Shown here: piece by piece, positions 61,447 through 64,000 of the stretch
Layout of the letters: each line of letters begins with the position of its first letter
Position numbering within the stretch: position 1 is the first letter of the stretch
From: an uncultured Elusimicrobiales bacterium
GTDB taxonomy: Bacteria > Elusimicrobiota > Elusimicrobia > Elusimicrobiales > Elusimicrobiaceae
Length of the DNA stretch: 64,000 nt
Direction of reading: 5' to 3'
NCBI GenBank assembly: GCA_944324645.1
Contig: CALUXB010000001.1
Location: 62,001-126,000, forward strand
Program-made: the position numbers and the translations under genes
The notes under the pieces: generated by a model
What the model saw: only the letters and a program-made list of their open reading frames with translations
Told to the model about the DNA's origin: nothing
Databases searched by the model: none

Positions 61447-61979
61447 TTGAGTCCTCCTGTTGTTTTGAATAATTGTTTGGGAAAGTGGGACTTGCGAATT
61501 TTTATCCGGTAAGAAAAAAGAGCCAGCCCGCTTTCTATGTCCACCAAGCTGATATTTACAATGACGTAGCGTTTGTCCAACCAATAGGTGCCGCATACCA
61601 GCAAATCCGCCGCTACCAGCCGGCCGAAGCGTTTTTGGTAATTGCGGTCAAAGAGCTCTTCACGCGTAATTTTTAACTCGTTTAATACGGTGTCTATGTG
61701 GTTTTTTGCCACTACTTTCCCGGGCCGTTGGCTGATGAGATAGCCGGTTAATTCATCTTCCAGCACATTACTCAGAGGCCAACGCCGGTGGGAGGTGCTT
61801 TCCGTAAATCCCACCACTGCTATACGGGCCTGGGCGCTTACGGCGCTGCTTTGGGCAATTTGACGGGCGGCGGCGGTTAATGCTTCCTCAAAGGAAGGGT
61901 ATTTGGCGGCGTAGGCATTGGCCGGGCCCGATAAGAGAACCCACGCCAGAAACCCCGCCCACAGACTCACCTTTTTCAC
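61443..61979 (-). CDS. FlgO-like outer-membrane assembly protein
   Basis: 178 residues, GTG start at 61979 with AAGGAG six bases before. Signal peptide (MKKVSLWAGFL to AYAA). The domain resembles FlgO: ARIAVVGFTE, LSNVLEDELTGYL, KNHIDTVLNEL, and RLVAADLLVCGTYW, a strand pattern also found in CsgG-type proteins. In Vibrio FlgO works with FlgP in the outer-membrane ring. Here no flagellar gene is nearby. Translationally coupled to the FlgP-like gene. Confidence 0.8.
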   Translation of the reverse strand: MKKVSLWAGFLAWVLLSGPANAYAAKYPSFEEALTAAARQIAQSSAVSAQARIAVVGFTESTSHRRWPLSNVLEDELTGYLISQRPGKVVAKNHIDTVLNELKITREELFDRNYQKRFGRLVAADLLVCGTYWLDKRYVIVNISLVDIESGLALFSYRIKIRKSHFPKQLFKTTGGLK

Positions 61980-61994
61980 TTTTTTCTCCTTAGT

Positions 61995-62114
61995 TTAAAA
62001 AGGGCCATAGATTTCAGAATCGTCATAGCCCCAAGTTTCTTGCTGCGGCAAAGGAACAATGACGGGCTGTTTTTGGGTGTACATTCTATACAGTTCATTC
62101 CAAGTCTTAAACAT
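61995..62114 (-). CDS. 39-residue protein opening the FlgO/LPP20 operon
   Basis: Short frame from ATG 62114 to TAA 61995, with a strong AAGGAGG ribosome-binding site seven bases before the ATG. The product begins MFKTWNELYRMYTQK, continues with a Pro/Gln/Val stretch and ends SEIYGPF. It has many aromatic residues (three Tyr, two Trp, two Phe), no signal peptide and no membrane helix. The downstream GTG of the FlgO-like gene follows after 15 bases. I know no similar protein. The ribosome-binding site and position argue that it is a real gene. Confidence 0.65.
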   Translation of the reverse strand: MFKTWNELYRMYTQKQPVIVPLPQQETWGYDDSEIYGPF

Positions 62115-62156
62115 AACGGGCCTCCTTAGAGTAAGGGTGTAGCTAATAGAAGTTTT

Positions 62157-62174
62157 AAACTGAAAAAACCTTAC
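62157..62174 (-). promoter_or_regulatory. Shared upstream box, copy 1 (before the FlgO/LPP20 operon)
   Basis: On the minus strand GTAAGGTTTTTTCAGTTT, 17 of 18 bases identical to the box at 63640-63657 before the Pif1 gene, and in the same orientation to the gene it precedes. Confidence 0.45.
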
Positions 62175-62195
62175 ATTGTATAGGAGAAACAGGGT

Positions 62196-63599
62196 TTAAG
62201 ATTCATCCGTTGCCGCTATCAAATGCCAGTAAAACGCTTCCACCCGCTCGTCTAGCAAAATATCGTCTGTATGCAAGGGCCTTTTGAGATATAACCCTTC
62301 CAAACTGCGCACACGGCTTAATGCCACATAGGCCTGCCCGGCGCAAAAAGCGCCTTTTTGGTCCAGGTCCACCTGGCAGCAATCAAAACTCATTCCCTGC
62401 GCTTTATGAATGGTAACGGCCCACGCCAGCTGCAGCGGAAACTGCCGGAAAAAACGGCTGCGGTCTTCTATTTGCCGGCCCAAAAAATCGGTAGAAATTT
62501 TATACCAGCTGTGCCGCCCGATGGAAATGGTCCCAAATTCGGTAGCGACGCGTATGGCTTCCACTTCGCCGTCCGGGTCATAATCAAAAGCAGTTACTGT
62601 ACCGACGGAACCATTGACCAGCGGCGCTTTGTTAAGCAGCATCATAACCCGGGCGCCTTTTTTGAGTTTAAGGCAAAGCGGTGCCGGGCAATTTTTTTCT
62701 TTCCAGTCGCGGGGCAAGTCTTTTGCGTCGCTGTGGCGCGCGTAAATTTTAATTTCAGCCCCGGGCAGGCGGTCTAATTGCTGTTGGTTGATTTGGGTTA
62801 CGCTCTCTTTGCGCGCGCATAAGCTGATGACGGGTGTTTTGGGCTCTACGGCGCGCTGGTTGAAATAGACCAGCGCCTGGCGCAAACTGTCAGAAGAGAG
62901 CAGCTCCGTCAAATGCTGGGTAAATTGGGCATCTCTTTGCCTAAAGATCTGAGTAAATATAATATGGGCCAGATGCAGCGTTTTATAGCAGGCCGCATAA
63001 AATACATACGGCCCCGGATAGCGGCAGAGAAACAGGCGGTCCTGTTCCAGGATTTCCGTGTCTTGCAAGGGGTTTTCCGGCGTATGTTCGGCAGTAGGGC
63101 GCAAATCCCCGGCTGCCGAAGCGGGCGGGGGAGGCTCTTTGACCACCGGGGGGAGCTGGTTGAAATCCCCCACCAAAATAATCTGTTTGCCTCCAAAGGG
63201 AGCGTCTGATTCCAGCACATCTTGCAAAAGTTGGTCCAGCCGGTCAAAAATATCAGCCCGCACCATAGAAATTTCGTCTATGATAAACACATCGGCCTGT
63301 TTGAATTTGCGGCGCAGGTTGCGCCGGGCAAAAGCGGAGGGGCGTTTGTAAATATTTGTGGGGTCCAGCTGAAAATAGGCGTGCAAAGTTTGGCCCCCAA
63401 TATTTATTGCCGCCAGGCCGGTGGGTGCCAACAAGATGACGTTTTTGCCTTGTTCGTTTAACATTGCGGCGGCCTGTGCGATAAAAGTGGATTTGCCCGT
63501 GCCCGGCTTGCCGTGGATAAAGACATTTTTGCCTTTGTTAATCAGCCGGAAAGCCAGTTTGGCCTGCTCTGTAACGGCAAGGGGAGTGTTTGAAGACAT
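62196..63599 (-). CDS. Pif1/RecD-type ATP-dependent DNA helicase
   Basis: 467 residues. The start at 63599 is chosen because AGGAG lies six bases before it, whereas it abuts the ATG at 63605. Superfamily 1B motifs: Walker A GKPGTGKS (30-37), VFIIDEISMV (Walker B), ILVGDFNQLPPVV, and VTIHKAQGMSFD near the C-terminus. This matches the short bacterial Pif1 group that unwinds 5'-3' and resolves structured DNA. Flanked on both sides by the 18-base box, so it may be co-regulated with the downstream operon. Confidence 0.87.
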   Translation of the reverse strand: MSSNTPLAVTEQAKLAFRLINKGKNVFIHGKPGTGKSTFIAQAAAMLNEQGKNVILLAPTGLAAINIGGQTLHAYFQLDPTNIYKRPSAFARRNLRRKFKQADVFIIDEISMVRADIFDRLDQLLQDVLESDAPFGGKQIILVGDFNQLPPVVKEPPPPASAAGDLRPTAEHTPENPLQDTEILEQDRLFLCRYPGPYVFYAACYKTLHLAHIIFTQIFRQRDAQFTQHLTELLSSDSLRQALVYFNQRAVEPKTPVISLCARKESVTQINQQQLDRLPGAEIKIYARHSDAKDLPRDWKEKNCPAPLCLKLKKGARVMMLLNKAPLVNGSVGTVTAFDYDPDGEVEAIRVATEFGTISIGRHSWYKISTDFLGRQIEDRSRFFRQFPLQLAWAVTIHKAQGMSFDCCQVDLDQKGAFCAGQAYVALSRVRSLEGLYLKRPLHTDDILLDERVEAFYWHLIAATDES

Positions 63600-63639
63600 A
63601 GCCATCTCCTATAAAAAGGGTTTGTATAGGATAGGCTTG

Positions 63640-63657
63640 AAACTGAAAAAATCTTAC
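63640..63657 (-). promoter_or_regulatory. Shared upstream box, copy 2 (before the Pif1 gene)
   Basis: GTAAGATTTTTTCAGTTT on the minus strand; a TATACA -10-like stretch follows before the start codon. Confidence 0.45.
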
Positions 63658-63805
63658 GGAAAAACCTCTGCTCAGAGCGGGGGTTTTTGGGCAACGGGCT
63701 AGACTTGTGGGATATACCAGCTACACCCCCGGCGGTGAGCCGGGGGAAGAAGCATTAACGGCGGGTGAAGCAATTTGGCAGTATGCACCGCCTGCCTAAA
63801 GCGCC

Positions 63806-63835
63806 CAAAAAGGGCAGGAGAACGGGACCTGCCCT
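63806..63835 (-). terminator. Intrinsic terminator of the TPR gene
   Basis: AGGGCAGG / CCTGCCCT with a nine-base loop, followed on the minus strand by TTTTT. Confidence 0.75.
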
Positions 63836-63864
63836 GACGGTGAAAAGAGTAAAGGGCCGCGGTG

Positions 63865-64000
63865 TTATAGCCCCAGCTCGTGCATTTTGTTTTCTGTTTC
63901 CTGTGCTTTTTGGGGCTGATTGGCTTTCTGATAGGCCTTAATCAGCGTAAGGTAATAGGCTTTATGGGCAGGGTTTAATTTTACCGCGGTGGCGGCGTCT
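63865..64000 (-). CDS. TPR-repeat protein, C-terminal end only
   Basis: The last 44 codons of a gene whose start lies beyond the window. The pattern AVKLNPAHKAYYLTLIKAYQ and the KANQPQKAQETE helix form a tetratricopeptide repeat. The protein ends HELGL. Function cannot be given from this fragment. Confidence 0.75.
   Translation of the reverse strand, partial: DAATAVKLNPAHKAYYLTLIKAYQKANQPQKAQETENKMHELGL

Larger units (their letters stand above)
63606..63864. other. Gap between the TPR and helicase genes
   Basis: Contains the helicase leader with the shared box, a CCCCCGGC/GCCGGGGG hairpin at 63726-63746, and the TPR-gene terminator at 63806-63835. No gene seen. Confidence 0.5.

Noticed and set aside
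63726..63746. CCCCCGGC/GCCGGGGG hairpin as a terminator of the helicase region
   Set aside because: No T-run on either strand; left as an unexplained hairpin.

Overview
This window comes from a diderm bacterium of roughly even base composition. The best guess is a gut-type member of the Elusimicrobiota (Elusimicrobium/Avelusimicrobium-like). The clues are a type IV pilin with the GFTLIELLVVVL core typical of that phylum, an outer-membrane inventory (RND pump, two autotransporter-type proteins, several lipoproteins), a group B-type monomeric [FeFe] hydrogenase and a fermentative D-lactate dehydrogenase. The phylum call is inference; no rRNA gene is present. Most of the window is ordinary chromosome. 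I see no insertion sequence, prophage, CRISPR array or tRNA gene.

Layout. 1-7232 (+): a tight run of hpt (partial), ftsH, glmM, pdxJ, glmS and an NAD(P)HX dehydratase, linking purine salvage, membrane protein quality control, amino-sugar supply for the wall, and vitamin B6. 7316-9025 (+): alpha/beta hydrolase and HAD phosphatase. 9184-14654 (-): glycerate kinase, an outer-membrane protein, a small membrane protein, recN and nadK. 14778-16810 (+): nifU-nifS iron-sulfur assembly pair. 16925-20861 (+): a UshA-type nucleotidase, a second copy that has lost its metal-site residues, and a tRNA-dihydrouridine synthase. 20986-21822 (+): rplM-rpsI. 21890-22700: a gene-poor stretch rich in helices and terminators, probably RNA-coding. 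22712-30180 (-): [FeFe] hydrogenase, EEP nuclease, cardiolipin synthase, an exported protein, cysteine synthase, D-lactate dehydrogenase and an acetyltransferase. 30360-36351 (+): complete tripartite RND efflux operon. 36535-39830 (+): a degenerate trypsin-like protein, then purB-purA. 39904-43670: HAD phosphatase (+), CNNM/CBS protein, GNAT acetyltransferase and acyl-ACP thioesterase (-). 43863-47246 (+): copper ATPase with a fused and probably separately started CopZ domain, then a type IV pilin behind a long palindrome. 47317-48525 (-): phosphopentomutase. 48687-54496 (+): YGGY-repeat autotransporter, an unknown protein and a c-di-GMP phosphodiesterase. 54986-57311 (-): exported M64-like metalloprotease and exported bile-salt-hydrolase-family amidase. 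57801-62114 (-): a five-gene envelope operon (39-aa protein, FlgO-like protein, two LPP20-like lipoproteins, chlamydial Pmp-like autotransporter). 62196-64000 (-): Pif1-type helicase and the 3' end of a TPR gene.

Two themes stand out. First, the cell surface: the 57801-62114 operon combines homologues of the flagellar outer-membrane H-ring proteins with an adhesin, yet no flagellar gene is in sight. Second, transcription signals: many promoters share an extended -10 box (TGnTAnnnT, often TTTGCTA) with no clear -35. In several genes this box lies only 6-9 bases before the start codon, so those mRNAs would be essentially leaderless.
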